The translations under genes and the position numbers were made by a program. Under the pieces are notes generated by a model that did no database searches, had not been told where the DNA came from, and saw only the letters and a list, made by a program, of their open reading frames with translations. Positions 9,065 through 18,992 of a DNA stretch of 64,000 bases are shown here, in pieces. Numbering within the stretch: the stretch's first letter is position 1; each line of letters starts with the position of its first letter. This DNA comes from Fictibacillus nanhaiensis (lineage in GTDB: Bacteria > Bacillota > Bacilli > Bacillales > Fictibacillaceae). The stretch is from assembly GCA_016401345.1 (NCBI GenBank), contig JAEACG010000002.1, forward strand, positions 310,001 to 374,000. The letters run 5' to 3'.

Positions 9065-10825
9065 TTGAGTAATCAAAAAATAATTGTTGTTGGCGGAGGT
9101 CTCGCCGGTTTAATGGCTACGATCAAAGCAGCTGAAGCTGGTGTGAACGTTGACCTCTTTTCAGTTGTTCCAGTAAAACGTTCGCATTCTGTTTGTGCTC
9201 AAGGTGGTATAAACGGTGCTGTAAATACAAAAGGTGAGGGAGATTCACCGTGGGAGCATTTTGATGACTCTGTATACGGTGGAGACTTCTTAGCAAACCA
9301 ACCTCCAGTTAAAGCAATGTGTGACGCAGCGCCAGGAATCATTCATTTAATGGACCGTATGGGTGTAATGTTTAATAGAACTCCTGAAGGTTTACTTGAC
9401 TTCCGTCGTTTCGGAGGAACACAGCATCATCGTACTGCATTTGCTGGTGCTACAACGGGTCAGCAGTTATTGTATGCACTTGATGAGCAAGTTCGTCGTC
9501 ATGAGGTTGCAGGTCTAGTAACGAAATATGAAGGATGGGAATTCTTATCTGCCATTATTGATGACGAAGGACAATGTAGAGGAATCACCGCACAAAACTT
9601 GAAAACGATGGAGATCGTAAGTTTTCCTGCAGATGCAGTTATTATGGCGACTGGCGGACCTGGAATCATTTTCGGTAAGTCGACTAACTCTGTTATTAAC
9701 ACAGGTGGAGCAGCATCAGCTCTTTATCAGCAAGGTGTTTATTATGCGAATGGTGAGTTCATTCAAATTCACCCGACGGCCATACCTGGCGATGACAAGC
9801 TTCGTTTAATGAGTGAATCTGCACGTGGTGAAGGTGGACGTGTTTGGACATATAAAGACGGAAAGCCTTGGTACTTCCTAGAAGAGAAGTATCCAGCATA
9901 CGGTAACCTTGTTCCTCGTGACATCGCTACACGTGAAATCTTCCACGTGTGTGTCGATCTGAAGCTAGGAATCAATGGTGAGAACATGGTATATCTTGAT
10001 CTTTCACACAAAGATCCTAAAGAGCTTGATATCAAACTTGGTGGAATCATTGAGATCTACGAAAAGTTCATGGGAGATGACCCACGTAAAGTTCCTATGA
10101 AAATCTTCCCTGCTGTTCACTATTCAATGGGTGGCATGTGGGTTGATTATGATCAGATGACGAACATTCCGGGCCTTTTTGCAGCTGGTGAGTGTGAATA
10201 TCAGTATCATGGTGCTAATAGATTAGGAGCTAACTCGCTGCTTTCAGCTATTTTTGGCGGCATGGAAGCTGGTCCGTCGGCTGTTCGATACATTAGAGGA
10301 TTAGAAAAAACAGTTGAGGATGTACCTTCTACTGTATTTGATAACCAAGTGAAAAAAGACCAAGAAGTATACAACAATATTCTATCTATGGATGGAACTG
10401 AGAACGCTTATGTGATCCATAAAGAACTTGGAGAATGGATGACAGACAACGTAACGGTTGTAAGATACAACGATAAGTTAAAACAAACAGATGAAAAGAT
10501 TCAAGAATTGATGCAGCGTTATAAAAACATCAATATTAACGATACTTCCAAGTGGAGCAATCAAGGTGCATCATTTACGCGTCAGCTATGGCACATGCTT
10601 CAGCTAGCTCGTGTTATTACACTCGGTGCTCTTAACCGTGATGAAAGCCGTGGAGCCCATTATAAACCGGACTTCCCTGAACGTAATGATGAGCAATGGT
10701 TAAAAACAACAAAAGCGAAATTCAATCCAACAACGAACGGACCAGAATTCGAGTATGAAGAAGTAGATGTTTCGCTAATCCAGCCACGTAAACGTGACTA
10801 TTCTAAGAAGAAGGCAGGGGTGTAA
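9065..10825 (+). CDS. sdhA: Succinate dehydrogenase flavoprotein subunit
   Basis: The 586-residue catalytic subunit of complex II oxidises succinate to fumarate in the TCA cycle. It has an FAD dinucleotide fold at GGGLAGLMATIKAAE (10-24) and the flavinylation site at His41 in RSHSVCAQGG. HHRTAFAGATTGQQ and SARGEGGRVW line the active site, and the capping domain contains HPTAIPG. It starts at TTG 9065 after AAAAGGGGTGAGAC and is separated from sdhB by two bases, indicating coupled translation. Confidence 0.97.
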   Translation: MSNQKIIVVGGGLAGLMATIKAAEAGVNVDLFSVVPVKRSHSVCAQGGINGAVNTKGEGDSPWEHFDDSVYGGDFLANQPPVKAMCDAAPGIIHLMDRMGVMFNRTPEGLLDFRRFGGTQHHRTAFAGATTGQQLLYALDEQVRRHEVAGLVTKYEGWEFLSAIIDDEGQCRGITAQNLKTMEIVSFPADAVIMATGGPGIIFGKSTNSVINTGGAASALYQQGVYYANGEFIQIHPTAIPGDDKLRLMSESARGEGGRVWTYKDGKPWYFLEEKYPAYGNLVPRDIATREIFHVCVDLKLGINGENMVYLDLSHKDPKELDIKLGGIIEIYEKFMGDDPRKVPMKIFPAVHYSMGGMWVDYDQMTNIPGLFAAGECEYQYHGANRLGANSLLSAIFGGMEAGPSAVRYIRGLEKTVEDVPSTVFDNQVKKDQEVYNNILSMDGTENAYVIHKELGEWMTDNVTVVRYNDKLKQTDEKIQELMQRYKNININDTSKWSNQGASFTRQLWHMLQLARVITLGALNRDESRGAHYKPDFPERNDEQWLKTTKAKFNPTTNGPEFEYEEVDVSLIQPRKRDYSKKKAGV

Positions 10826-10827
10826 GA

Positions 10828-11583
10828 ATGAGCACAAAAATGGTGAAATTCGTCATCTCAAGACAGGATAACCCAGAAACTGCCCCATATTTAGAAGAGT
10901 TTGAGATTCCTCATCGTCCAAACATGAACGTAATATCTGCTCTTATGGAAATTCGTAGAAACCCTGTTAACGCTAAAGGGGAAGCTACGACTCCCGTTAC
11001 TTGGGAGATGGGTTGTTTAGAAGAAGTTTGTGGAGCTTGTTCCATGGTGATCAACGGAAAGCCTAGACAATCTTGTACGGCACTTGTTGATCAGTTAGAA
11101 CAGCCGATTCGTCTTGAACCAATGAAAACATTTCCGGTTGTCCGTGATTTGGCGATCGATAGAAGTAGAATGTTTGATGCACTTAAACGAGTTAAAGCTT
11201 GGATTCCAATCGATGGCACGTACGACCTTGGACCAGGACCTCGTATGCCTGAGACTAAGCGTCAGTGGGCATATGAACTTTCAAAATGTATGACTTGTGG
11301 TGTTTGTTTAGAAGCATGTCCGAACGTAAATACGAACTCGGACTTTATCGGACCGGCGCCTTTATCTCAAGTTCGTTTATTTAATGCTCACCCAACTGGT
11401 GAGATGAATAAAGAAGAGCGCTTGAACGCGATCATGGATGACGGAGGGCTTGCAGAGTGCGGTAACTCTCAAAACTGTGTGCAGTCTTGTCCTAAAGGAA
11501 TTCCTTTGACAACATCAATCGCTGCACTAAACCGTGATACAAGCTTCCAAGCTTTCAAGAACTTCTTTGGCAGTGATCGTTAA
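10828..11583 (+). CDS. sdhB: Succinate dehydrogenase iron-sulfur subunit
   Basis: This 251-residue protein carries three Fe-S clusters from the flavin to the membrane anchor. The [2Fe-2S] ligands are in CLEEVCGACSMV plus a later Cys in RQSC. CMTCGVCLEACP provides the [4Fe-4S] site and CGNSQNC...CPKG the [3Fe-4S] site. Completes the menaquinone-type sdhCAB operon; a terminator follows. Confidence 0.97.
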   Translation: MSTKMVKFVISRQDNPETAPYLEEFEIPHRPNMNVISALMEIRRNPVNAKGEATTPVTWEMGCLEEVCGACSMVINGKPRQSCTALVDQLEQPIRLEPMKTFPVVRDLAIDRSRMFDALKRVKAWIPIDGTYDLGPGPRMPETKRQWAYELSKCMTCGVCLEACPNVNTNSDFIGPAPLSQVRLFNAHPTGEMNKEERLNAIMDDGGLAECGNSQNCVQSCPKGIPLTTSIAALNRDTSFQAFKNFFGSDR

Positions 11584-11593
11584 AGTATCATAC

Positions 11594-11625
11594 AGAGCTT
11601 CTCTCATTAGGGAGGAGCTTTTTTT
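11594..11625 (+). terminator. Terminator of sdhCAB
   Basis: AGCTTCTCTC (11596-11605) pairs, with G-T pairs, with GGGAGGAGCT (11610-11619) around ATTA and is followed by a T run. Confidence 0.8.
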
Positions 11626-11685
11626 AAAAACAAATAACTGAATAGCGATTCATTAAATATCTGTCTAAGAAAGGCGGTAAAGAAA

Positions 11686-12153
11686 TTGGCTAGGCAAGAT
11701 TACATAACAAATATGGATGATTGGCAGAAGGGCTTTTCTTTTTATCACGAATTGCAAGTACGTTTTGGTGAGATTGACGGATTTGGCCACGTGAACAATA
11801 CGAATATCTTTACTTATATGGAAGAATCACGAATCGCGATGTTTAAAGAACTGGGTTTGATGACTGACTGGGGTGCTCCAGATTCAGAAGAGATTCCAGT
11901 TGTAGCAGACCTTCAATGTGACTATTTGGCTCAGATCATGTACGATGAAAAATTAAAAGTATATGTGAAAATAAATGAAGTAGGCTCGTCTTCCATCGAC
12001 ATACACTATTTAGGCATAAATGAGAAGAAGATTCCTGTATTTACAGGGAGAGGTGCTATCGTACAGATTTCAAGACGAAATGGACGTCCCGTAAAGTGGA
12101 ATGAAGAGCTGAAAAACCAACTAAATACTTTTTCTAAAGAAGCCCATCTATGA
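11686..12153 (+). CDS. ysmA: Acyl-CoA thioesterase, 4HBT hotdog fold (YsmA-like)
   Basis: This 155-residue single-hotdog thioesterase has the 4-hydroxybenzoyl-CoA thioesterase signature FGEIDGFGHVNNTNIFTYME (about 26-45), with the catalytic Asp in EIDGFGHVNN. The substrate is unknown; members hydrolyse short- or medium-chain acyl-CoA or acyl-ACP. Starts at TTG 11686 after AAGGCGG. Position between sdhB and gerE equals B. subtilis ysmA. Confidence 0.82.
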   Translation: MARQDYITNMDDWQKGFSFYHELQVRFGEIDGFGHVNNTNIFTYMEESRIAMFKELGLMTDWGAPDSEEIPVVADLQCDYLAQIMYDEKLKVYVKINEVGSSSIDIHYLGINEKKIPVFTGRGAIVQISRRNGRPVKWNEELKNQLNTFSKEAHL

Positions 12154-12169
12154 AAATGGGCTTTTTTTT
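12140..12169 (+). terminator. Terminator overlapping the ysmA stop codon
   Basis: AAGCCCAT (12140-12147) pairs with ATGGGCTT (12156-12163), followed by Ts. The loop contains the TGA stop of the thioesterase gene. Confidence 0.85.
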
Positions 12170-12215
12170 ATGGTTTATCCGTAATATTCTTCATACTTTT
12201 TAAATGAACCAAGTC

Positions 12216-12243
12216 ACTCCCGTCTGATTCTTTACATACTATA
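12216..12243 (+). promoter_or_regulatory. Candidate sigma-K promoter of gerE
   Basis: CATACTATA (12235-12243) fits the sigma-K -10 form CATANNNTA. An AC dinucleotide (12216-12217) lies 17 bases upstream as a -35. In B. subtilis gerE is sigma-K dependent, in the mother cell late in sporulation. Confidence 0.5.
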
Positions 12244-12308
12244 TGTTGACTAAATACTTCCAATATTCGTTGGCGGTTCCTAAACCCTAGCAAGGAGGGG
12301 TGAATTCA

Positions 12309-12533
12309 TTGAAAGATAAACACTACCGACCGAAGCCTCTACTTACAAAAAGAGAGAGAGAAGTTTTCGAACTACTAGTTCAAGATAAGACCACAAAAGA
12401 AATTGCGGAACAATTATTCATTAGTGAGAAAACAGTTCGTAACCATATTTCGAATACCATGCAAAAGCTTGGGGTTAAAGGACGCTCTCAAGCCGTTGTA
12501 GAGTTATTGAGGCTTGGAGAACTCGAGATTTAG
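12309..12533 (+). CDS. gerE: Late mother-cell sporulation regulator GerE
   Basis: This 74-residue LuxR/NarL-type DNA-binding protein consists of little more than a helix-turn-helix (TTKEIAEQLFISEKTVRNHI). It acts on sigma-K coat genes at the end of sporulation. TTG 12309 is preferred over GTG 12300: the GTG overlaps AAGGAGGGG (12292-12300), while the TTG is spaced 8 bases from it and gives exactly the 74 residues of B. subtilis GerE. The neighbour upstream is the same as in B. subtilis; the downstream one is not. Confidence 0.95.
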   Translation: MKDKHYRPKPLLTKREREVFELLVQDKTTKEIAEQLFISEKTVRNHISNTMQKLGVKGRSQAVVELLRLGELEI

Positions 12534-12536
12534 TCA

Positions 12537-12567
12537 GAAAGCGGCTTTCATTGTGAAAGCCGTTTTC
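12537..12567 (+). terminator. Terminator of gerE
   Basis: CGGCTTTCA pairs with TGAAAGCCG around TTG. GAAAG and TTTTC extend the flanks. Confidence 0.82.
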
Positions 12568-12682
12568 AGTTTGATTATGCAGCAGGTAAAAAGTGTAATT
12601 GATTTTTCTAACAGTTTTCCGCTATGATGAAAGTTATGATGTTAGTGGTTTATGGACCTAAATGAAAAAGGTGAAAAAATTC

Positions 12683-13537
12683 ATGAACAAAAGCCTGCAA
12701 GTAAAAAAAGTTCTAAATAATAATGTGGTTATTGCCATTGATTCCTTCGATGAAGAAAGAATTGTTATTGGCAAAGGGATCGGCTTCGGCAAGAAACCAG
12801 GTGAAGAGATCCTTCCTAAGCAAGTGGACAAGTTATTTGTATTGAGAGATGAAAACGAACAAGAACAATATAAAACGTTATTAAATTCGATAGATGAAAA
12901 GATTGTAGAATTGATCAATGATGTAATTGTTCACATACGAACTCGTTTTGAGAATGAGTTAAACGAACATATACATGTTGCGTTAACCGACCATATTACA
13001 TTTGCAATCAAACGATTAGAACAGAATATGGATATCAAAAACCCATTTTTAACTGAAACACAAACACTGTATCCGAAAGAATATACTGTCGCTGAAGAAG
13101 CGATCGAAATCATAAATAAATCGTTAGGGATTCATCTTCCTGAAGGGGAGATCGGTTTTGTTGCACTTCATATTCACAGTGCTATTATGAATAAAAGTGT
13201 AACTGATATAAAGAAACACTCAGAGCTCATCAACACTTTGATGCAGATGATCCAACATTCATTAGACCTTACGATCGATACGAAAAGCATCAATTATTTA
13301 CGTCTTGTTCGTCATCTAAGGCATGCGATAGAACGGGTCTCTATGGGTGATATCATGGAAGAGCAAGAAAAGTTAGCAAAAGTGTTGAAAGAAGAATATC
13401 CTTTATGCTACAATTTGGCGTGGAAGTTGATTAAGGTTATGCAAAATACCTTACAAAAACCCGTGCCCCATGCAGAAGCAGTATATTTGACAATGCATTT
13501 GCAAAGGCTTTCGCGTTATGACAATGAAGAAAAATGA
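12683..13537 (+). CDS. glcT: PTS glucose operon antiterminator GlcT
   Basis: The 284-residue BglG/SacY-family antiterminator has a short N-terminal RNA-binding CAT domain (VKKVLNNNVVIAID...IVIGKGIGFGKKPGEE, 1-60) and two PTS regulation domains. PRD1 histidines are in NEHIHVALTDH and ALHIHSA; PRD2 histidines are in RLVRHLRHAIE and YLTMHLQRL. When glucose is present it binds the RAT in the ptsG leader and prevents termination; EII-Glc phosphorylation inactivates it. ATG 12683 follows AAAAGGTG by about 10 bases and aligns with GlcT; an in-frame ATG at 12662 is less likely. Confidence 0.92.
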   Translation: MNKSLQVKKVLNNNVVIAIDSFDEERIVIGKGIGFGKKPGEEILPKQVDKLFVLRDENEQEQYKTLLNSIDEKIVELINDVIVHIRTRFENELNEHIHVALTDHITFAIKRLEQNMDIKNPFLTETQTLYPKEYTVAEEAIEIINKSLGIHLPEGEIGFVALHIHSAIMNKSVTDIKKHSELINTLMQMIQHSLDLTIDTKSINYLRLVRHLRHAIERVSMGDIMEEQEKLAKVLKEEYPLCYNLAWKLIKVMQNTLQKPVPHAEAVYLTMHLQRLSRYDNEEK

Positions 13538-13564
13538 TAAATGAATATAGAACAACTCGTTTTT

Positions 13565-13595
13565 ACGTGTTACTGATTCGATCAGGCATAAGTAA
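13565..13595 (+). promoter_or_regulatory. RAT (ribonucleic antiterminator) for GlcT in the ptsG leader
   Basis: An imperfectly symmetric element between glcT and ptsG has the central hairpin CTGAT-TCG-ATCAG (13573-13585) flanked by ACGTGTTA and GCATAAGTAAG. Its 3' part overlaps the 5' arm of the next terminator, so GlcT binding and terminator formation exclude each other, as known for B. subtilis ptsG. Confidence 0.75.
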
Positions 13596-13681
13596 GAAAC
13601 AAAAGTGTAGCAGATGCTTAATTAGGATATATTAATTCTGATTAGGGATTTACTCATGTTTCTTATTTATGTCTTTTTTTG
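13587..13681 (+). terminator. Conditional terminator before ptsG
   Basis: CATAAGTAAGAAACA (13587-13601) pairs with TGTTTCTTATTTATG (13657-13671) over a loop of about 55 bases, followed by C and seven Ts. It is about 50 bases upstream of ptsG and partly overlaps the RAT. Confidence 0.78.
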
Positions 13682-13732
13682 TTTGATGCGAAAGTAAATG
13701 GAAGGGTTATCATAATAAAAGGAGGACTTCCT

Positions 13733-15805
13733 ATGTGGAAAAAATTATTTGGTGTTCTTCAACGCGTAGGTAAAGCGCTTATGCTGCCGGTTGCGATCTT
13801 GCCAGCTGCAGGTCTCTTGCTTGCCTTTGGTAATGCGTTTAAAAACCCAGCGTTGATTGAAAGAATACCTGCATTAGATGTAGCATGGTTCCAGCTTGTT
13901 GCAGACGTAATGGAGAAATCGGGAGACATTGTTTTTGCTAATTTATCCTTACTGTTTGCCGTTGGTGTTGCCGTCGGTCTTGCAGGCGGTGAAGGTGTAG
14001 CAGGATTAGCAGCAATTATTGGTTACTTGATCATGAACGTAACCATGAGCGTTATCGAAGGGGTAACGCCTGATATGATCGGAAAAGATCCTTCTTTTGC
14101 GAACGTACTGGGTATTCCAACACTTCAGACGGGAGTGTTTGGAGGTATCATCGTCGGTATCTTAGCCTCCTATCTTTATAAGAGGTTCTATAACATCGAA
14201 CTTCCTCAATACTTAGGATTCTTTGCTGGAAAACGTTTTGTACCGATTGTTACTGCAGTTTCTGCTTTAGCACTGGGTATTGTTATGACGTTCATCTGGC
14301 CACCTGTACAGCATGGACTTAATACGTTCTCTGAAAGCATGATCAATTCGAACTTGACGGTCGCAGCATTTATCTTTGGTGTGATCGAACGTTCATTGAT
14401 TCCTTTTGGACTACATCATATTTTCTACTCGCCGTTCTGGTTTGAGTTCGGCTCTTATAAATCTGCAGCAGAAGGACTTGTTCGTGGTGACCAAGCGATC
14501 TTCTTTGCACAATTAAAAGATAACGTTGAATTAACAGCAGGAACTTTTATGACTGGTAAGTTCCCGTTCATGATGTTCGGCCTTCCAGCTGCAGCATTAG
14601 CTATGTATCACGAAGCACGACCTGAACAAAAGAAAATAGTAGCGGGTATCATGGGTTCTGCTGCGTTGACTTCTTTCTTAACAGGAATCACGGAGCCGCT
14701 TGAGTTTACTTTCTTATTTGTTGCTCCAGTATTATTTGGAATTCATGCTATTTTCGCAGGTCTTTCTTTTATGGTTATGCACATTTTAAATGTTAAAATA
14801 GGTATGACTTTCTCTGGTGGTGTAATTGACTACTTATTGTTCGGAGTACTTCCTAACCGTACAGACTGGTGGCTAGTAATTCCTGTAGGTCTCGTATTTG
14901 CAGTGATCTATTACTTTGGTTTCCGTTTTGCGATCCGTAAATGGAACCTTAAGACACCAGGACGAGAAATCGTGGATGACGAAGTTGAAACGAATGTTGG
15001 ACCGTCCAATAAAGATTCACTAGCAGCGAATATTTTAGAGGGATTAGGCGGAGAGTCCAATATCTCTAACCTTGACGCTTGTATCACTCGATTAAGAATT
15101 TCTGTAAATGATCCTAAGGAAGTGGACAAGGATCGATTGAAAAAACTCGGAGCTTCTGGCGTTCTTGAAATGGGTAATAACATTCAAGCGATCTTTGGAA
15201 CTCGTTCAGATACGATTAAGAGTGAAATTCAAGATATTATCAGTGGTAAGACTGTAGCTAAACCGAAGAATTCAGAGAAAACGCCTGAACAAGGAAAAGT
15301 TGTTGAAACAAACAATGCTGGCGCTACACCAACTTCATCGATTTCTACAGATGATGATCGTTTTGTTTCTCCGATTAAAGGGAAAATACTTCCGATCACT
15401 GAAGTTCCTGACCAAGTTTTCTCAGGTAAAATGATGGGTGATGGATTTGCGATTGAACCAGCAGAAGGTTTGGTGGTTTCACCTGTTAATGGTAAGATAA
15501 TGAATATCTTCCCGACAAAACATGCCATCGGTATTGAGTCAGATTCAGGCAAAGAAATTCTCATCCACTTTGGTATCGATACAGTGAAACTGAAAGGTGA
15601 AGGTTTTGAGAGCTTTGTTTCTGAAGGCGACAGAGTTAAGATCGGTCAAAAGATTTTAAAGGTTGACCTGAACTTTGTTAAGGAAAACGCACCATCCGTA
15701 ATCACACCGATTGTTTTCACGAATCTATCGGATGAAACAGTTTCAGTCGAAAAAACAGGAACTGTGGCTATAGAGGAAGAAAATATTATTACATTCAAAA
15801 AATAA
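13733..15805 (+). CDS. ptsG: PTS glucose-specific EIICBA transporter
   Basis: The 690-residue permease imports glucose and phosphorylates it. An EIIC membrane domain occupies roughly 1-410, with sugar-site sequences [15 protein letters not shown] has the phospho-Cys450 in [13 protein letters not shown] carries the paired histidines His597 ([10 protein letters not shown]) and His612 (ILIHFGIDT), joined by a Pro/Thr-rich linker near 510-545. ATG 13733 follows AAAGGAGGAC; the in-frame upstream start at 13679 lies in the terminator tail. It is the first gene of ptsGHI. Confidence 0.96.
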   Translation: MWKKLFGVLQRVGKALMLPVAILPAAGLLLAFGNAFKNPALIERIPALDVAWFQLVADVMEKSGDIVFANLSLLFAVGVAVGLAGGEGVAGLAAIIGYLIMNVTMSVIEGVTPDMIGKDPSFANVLGIPTLQTGVFGGIIVGILASYLYKRFYNIELPQYLGFFAGKRFVPIVTAVSALALGIVMTFIWPPVQHGLNTFSESMINSNLTVAAFIFGVIERSLIPFGLHHIFYSPFWFEFGSYKSAAEGLVRGDQAIFFAQLKDNVELTAGTFMTGKFPFMMFGLPAAALAMYHEARPEQKKIVAGIMGSAALTSFLTGITEPLEFTFLFVAPVLFGIHAIFAGLSFMVMHILNVKIGMTFSGGVIDYLLFGVLPNRTDWWLVIPVGLVFAVIYYFGFRFAIRKWNLKTPGREIVDDEVETNVGPSNKDSLAANILEGLGGESNISNLDACITRLRISVNDPKEVDKDRLKKLGASGVLEMGNNIQAIFGTRSDTIKSEIQDIISGKTVAKPKNSEKTPEQGKVVETNNAGATPTSSISTDDDRFVSPIKGKILPITEVPDQVFSGKMMGDGFAIEPAEGLVVSPVNGKIMNIFPTKHAIGIESDSGKEILIHFGIDTVKLKGEGFESFVSEGDRVKIGQKILKVDLNFVKENAPSVITPIVFTNLSDETVSVEKTGTVAIEEENIITFKK

Positions 15806-15818
15806 AGGGGTAATTATC

Positions 15819-16085
15819 ATGGCAGAAAAAACATTCAAAGTAACTAGCGAATCAGGAATTCACGCACGTCCAGCAACAACTTTAGTTAACCAAGCAGGTC
15901 AGTTCAGCTCAGATATTACACTTGACTACAACGGAAAGAGCGTTAACTTAAAATCAATCATGGGCGTAATGAGCCTAGGGATCCAACAAGGATCTTCAAT
16001 CGTGATCAAAGCAGAAGGTTCAGATGCAGATGAAGCAATCGCTGCACTAGAAAACGTAATGAAAAAGGAAGGGCTTGGTGAGTAA
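15819..16085 (+). CDS. ptsH: Phosphocarrier protein HPr
   Basis: The 88-residue HPr passes phosphate from EI to sugar-specific EIIA domains. His15 in SGIHARPAT is the catalytic site. Ser46 in [12 protein letters not shown] is the HprK/P site whose phosphorylation makes HPr the corepressor of CcpA. Both are present. The stop overlaps the ptsI start by one base. Confidence 0.97.
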   Translation: MAEKTFKVTSESGIHARPATTLVNQAGQFSSDITLDYNGKSVNLKSIMGVMSLGIQQGSSIVIKAEGSDADEAIAALENVMKKEGLGE

Positions 16086-17797
16086 TGTCTGAAAAAATTT
16101 CAGGTATTGCAGCATCAGCCGGCATCGCAATCGCAAAAGCGTTTGTTCTTCAAAATCCTGAATTAACGATCGAAAGAAAATCGATTTCAGATTCAGCGAG
16201 TGAGATCGATCGTTTTGAAGCAGCGCTTAACGTTTCCAAAGAGGAACTTTCTGTTATAAAAGAAAAAGCGAACAATGAGTTAGGCGAAGATAAGGCAGCG
16301 ATTTTTGCTGCCCATCTTCTTGTTTTGAGCGATCCAGAACTAGTTGATGCTGTAAAACAAAAGATTGAGAATGAAAAAGTTAATGCTGAAGCAGCAATGG
16401 ACGATGTTTCATCCATGTTCATCAATATGTTTGAATCCATGGATAACGAATACATGAAAGAGCGTGCGGCAGATATTCGTGACGTTTCAAAACGAGTTTT
16501 AGCACACTTGTTAAATGTGACGTTTACTACACCTGCGAGTATTACAGAAGAGGTTGTCATCTTAGCAGAAGATTTAACTCCTTCTGACACGGCTCAATTA
16601 AACCGTAATTTTGTTAAAGGTTTTGCAACTGACATTGGAGGGAGAACTTCTCACTCAGCAATCATGTCTCGTTCAATGGAAATTCCTGCAGTAGTAGGAA
16701 CGAAGACAATTACGGAAAACGTTGAGAACGGCGTAATGGTAATCATCGACGGTCTGGATGGACATGTAATCGTGAATCCTACTGAAGATGAAATCGCTAC
16801 GTATGAAGAAAAACAAAAACAATATCAAAAGCAAAAAGCGGAATGGGCAAAGCTAGTGAATGAAAAAACATTCTCAAGCGATTCTGTTCAAGTTGAGCTT
16901 GCGGCTAATATTGGAACACCAGCTGATGTAAAAGGTGTTCTAGAGAACGGTGCAGAAGGCGTTGGTTTATACCGTACAGAGTTCCTTTACATGGGCCGTG
17001 ATCAACTTCCTACTGAAGAAGAGCAGTTCAAGGCATATAGTGAAGTGCTTCAAAAGATGGAAGGTAAACCAGTAGTCATCCGTACACTCGATATTGGTGG
17101 AGATAAGGAGCTTCCTTATTTAAATCTTCCGAAAGAGTTAAATCCTTTCTTAGGATTCCGAGCGATTCGTCTTTGCTTAGAAGAGCAAGACATTTTCCGT
17201 ACTCAACTTAGAGCACTTCTTCGCGCAAGCCAATATGGGAACTTGAAAATCATGTTCCCGATGATTGCAACACTTGGAGAATTCCGTGCTGCTAAAGCTA
17301 TATTGTTAGAGGAAAAAGAAAAGCTCATTTCTGAGGGAATTGAAGTTTCAGAATCCATTGAAGTAGGTATCATGGTGGAAATTCCATCAACAGCCGTAAT
17401 GGCAGATACTTTTGCTAAAGAAGTTGACTTCTTCAGCATCGGTACAAACGATTTGATTCAATATACGATGGCTGCAGATCGTATGAACGAACAAGTTTCT
17501 TACTTGTATCAGCCGTACAATCCAGCAATCTTAAGATTAGTAAAAATGGTTATCGATGCAGCTCATAAAGAAGGTAAATGGGCTGGTATGTGTGGAGAGA
17601 TGGCAGGCGATCCGATCGCAATTCCAATTCTTCTTGGCCTTGGTCTCGATGAATTCTCAATGAGTGCTACATCTGTACTTCCTGCTCGTAGTCAGATTCT
17701 CGGTCTGTCTAAAGAAAAGATCAGTGCACACATGGATGAAGTTCTACAAATGGAAACAATGGAAGACGTTGTGAAGTTTGCAGAAGAAAATTTCTAA
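16085..17797 (+). CDS. ptsI: PTS enzyme I (phosphoenolpyruvate-protein phosphotransferase)
   Basis: This 570-residue cytosolic enzyme takes phosphate from PEP and gives it to HPr. The swivelling His190 is in [15 protein letters not shown]. The PEP-binding barrel has [25 protein letters not shown], and the signature segment [19 protein letters not shown]. The catalytic Cys is in [12 protein letters not shown]. The ATG overlaps the ptsH TAA, so the two are translationally coupled. Confidence 0.97.
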   Translation: MSEKISGIAASAGIAIAKAFVLQNPELTIERKSISDSASEIDRFEAALNVSKEELSVIKEKANNELGEDKAAIFAAHLLVLSDPELVDAVKQKIENEKVNAEAAMDDVSSMFINMFESMDNEYMKERAADIRDVSKRVLAHLLNVTFTTPASITEEVVILAEDLTPSDTAQLNRNFVKGFATDIGGRTSHSAIMSRSMEIPAVVGTKTITENVENGVMVIIDGLDGHVIVNPTEDEIATYEEKQKQYQKQKAEWAKLVNEKTFSSDSVQVELAANIGTPADVKGVLENGAEGVGLYRTEFLYMGRDQLPTEEEQFKAYSEVLQKMEGKPVVIRTLDIGGDKELPYLNLPKELNPFLGFRAIRLCLEEQDIFRTQLRALLRASQYGNLKIMFPMIATLGEFRAAKAILLEEKEKLISEGIEVSESIEVGIMVEIPSTAVMADTFAKEVDFFSIGTNDLIQYTMAADRMNEQVSYLYQPYNPAILRLVKMVIDAAHKEGKWAGMCGEMAGDPIAIPILLGLGLDEFSMSATSVLPARSQILGLSKEKISAHMDEVLQMETMEDVVKFAEENF

Positions 17798-17802
17798 AGT
17801 GA

Positions 17803-17838
17803 AAAAAAGACTATGGGGAAATTTCCATAGTCTTTTTC
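17803..17838 (+). terminator. Terminator of ptsGHI
   Basis: AAAAAGACTATGG pairs with CCATAGTCTTTTT around a GGAAATTT loop. Confidence 0.88.
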
Positions 17839-17871
17839 TATAGATGTTGAGTTAATAGGGTTGGACACGGG

Positions 17872-17904
17872 AGTGGTTGATTTCCGCTCCTGGTTGCTCG
17901 CTTT
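17872..17904 (+). repeat. Head-only fragment of the intergenic repeat family (copy A)
   Basis: GTTGATTTCCGCTCCTGG and TGCTCGCTTT match the first 30 bases of the full-length elements at 20107, 56267 and 63460. The rest of the element is missing. It lies between the ptsI terminator and racE. Confidence 0.6.
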
Positions 17905-18009
17905 TAAAACATTCCATTAACGAATGGTCTTGCAATTTCATAAAAATATTAGCAGAATAGAAAACAGTGATTTAACGCCAGTATGTATATAGAGATGAGG
18001 CGATGTTTT

Positions 18010-18804
18010 TTGAATAGACCCATTGGAGTCATTGATTCAGGAGTGGGAGGTTTAACGGTAGCAAGAGAGATCATGAAGCAGCTACCAAAAGAAGAGATTA
18101 TCTACTTAGGAGACACGAAAAGGTGCCCGTATGGTCCGAGACCATTTGAAGAAGTTAGGGCTTATACTTGGGAAATGATTGACTTTCTTTTAGAACAGGA
18201 GATTAAGATGCTCGTTATCGCCTGTAATACAGCTACTGCAGCAGTTTTAGAAGAAGCGAAGAGAAAGTTAGACATTCCTGTCTTAGGAGTTATCCATCCA
18301 GGTGCTCGTTCCGCTTTAAAAGCGACGAAAAATAATCATGTCGGTGTAATAGGGACAGTCGGGACAGTCGATAGTGGTGCTTATAAACAGGCGCTAACAC
18401 AGATTCGTAACGATGTAATCGTAGAAAGTTTAGCATGCCCGTTGTTCGTTCCGCTTGTTGAACAAGGTAAGTTATCTGGTGAAGAGACATTAAGTGCAGT
18501 TTCAGAAACTTTATATCCACTTAAGGATCTTTCTATCGATACGTTAATTCTGGGATGCACTCATTACCCATTGTTAAGACCAATCATTCAGCAAGTGATG
18601 GGTGAACATATCACGTTGATCTGTTCAGGTGCAGAAACTGCGCGTGAAGTTTCAGTCATCCTCGACCATAGCAACCTCTTAAATACAGAAGATGCTAAAC
18701 CGATGCATCGATTCTTAGCTACAGCAGAGAGCAATCATTTCTTAGAGATCGCTAACCATTGGCTAGACCGCAAGATTGAAAAAGTAGAATGTATTAAGTT
18801 GTAG
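18010..18804 (+). CDS. racE: Glutamate racemase
   Basis: The 264-residue enzyme makes D-glutamate for peptidoglycan (and for poly-gamma-glutamate where present). The two catalytic cysteines are Cys72 in [10 protein letters not shown] and Cys183 in [11 protein letters not shown]. The N-terminus is [19 protein letters not shown] 18010 is chosen over in-frame ATG 17983 and 17995 because the family starts there and GATGAGG lies about 9 bases upstream. Precedes gerM as in B. subtilis, although ysmB is missing upstream. Confidence 0.93.
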   Translation: MNRPIGVIDSGVGGLTVAREIMKQLPKEEIIYLGDTKRCPYGPRPFEEVRAYTWEMIDFLLEQEIKMLVIACNTATAAVLEEAKRKLDIPVLGVIHPGARSALKATKNNHVGVIGTVGTVDSGAYKQALTQIRNDVIVESLACPLFVPLVEQGKLSGEETLSAVSETLYPLKDLSIDTLILGCTHYPLLRPIIQQVMGEHITLICSGAETAREVSVILDHSNLLNTEDAKPMHRFLATAESNHFLEIANHWLDRKIEKVECIKL

Positions 18805-18854
18805 TTTTCAAAGAGCACGAAATTTAGGTAACCTCATATTGAGAATATTGAAGT

Positions 18855-18892
18855 GAAAAGAGCAGAATCCATTTAGGGATTCTGCTCTTTTC
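18855..18892 (+). terminator. Terminator of racE
   Basis: GAAAAGAGCAGAATCC (18855-18870) pairs with GGATTCTGCTCTTTTC (18877-18892). It would separate racE from gerM. Confidence 0.88.
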
Positions 18893-18992
18893 ATTTAATT
18901 AAAGCCAGTCTTCTTTATTTTTTGTACAAGTGGTCTAACGGGAGAGGATAGCTCGTATACATAGTAGTACAAACCACTTGAGGAGGGAAAGT

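Noticed and set aside
12534-12682. Missing ysmB gene hidden in gerE-glcT gap
   Set aside because: The gap is under 150 bases and holds the gerE terminator; no MarR-like frame fits.
18930-18975. Sigma-E promoter for gerM (TATACATAG near 18957)
   Set aside because: The -10-like sequence is out of register with the consensus and no -35 of the TCATATT type lies at the right distance.
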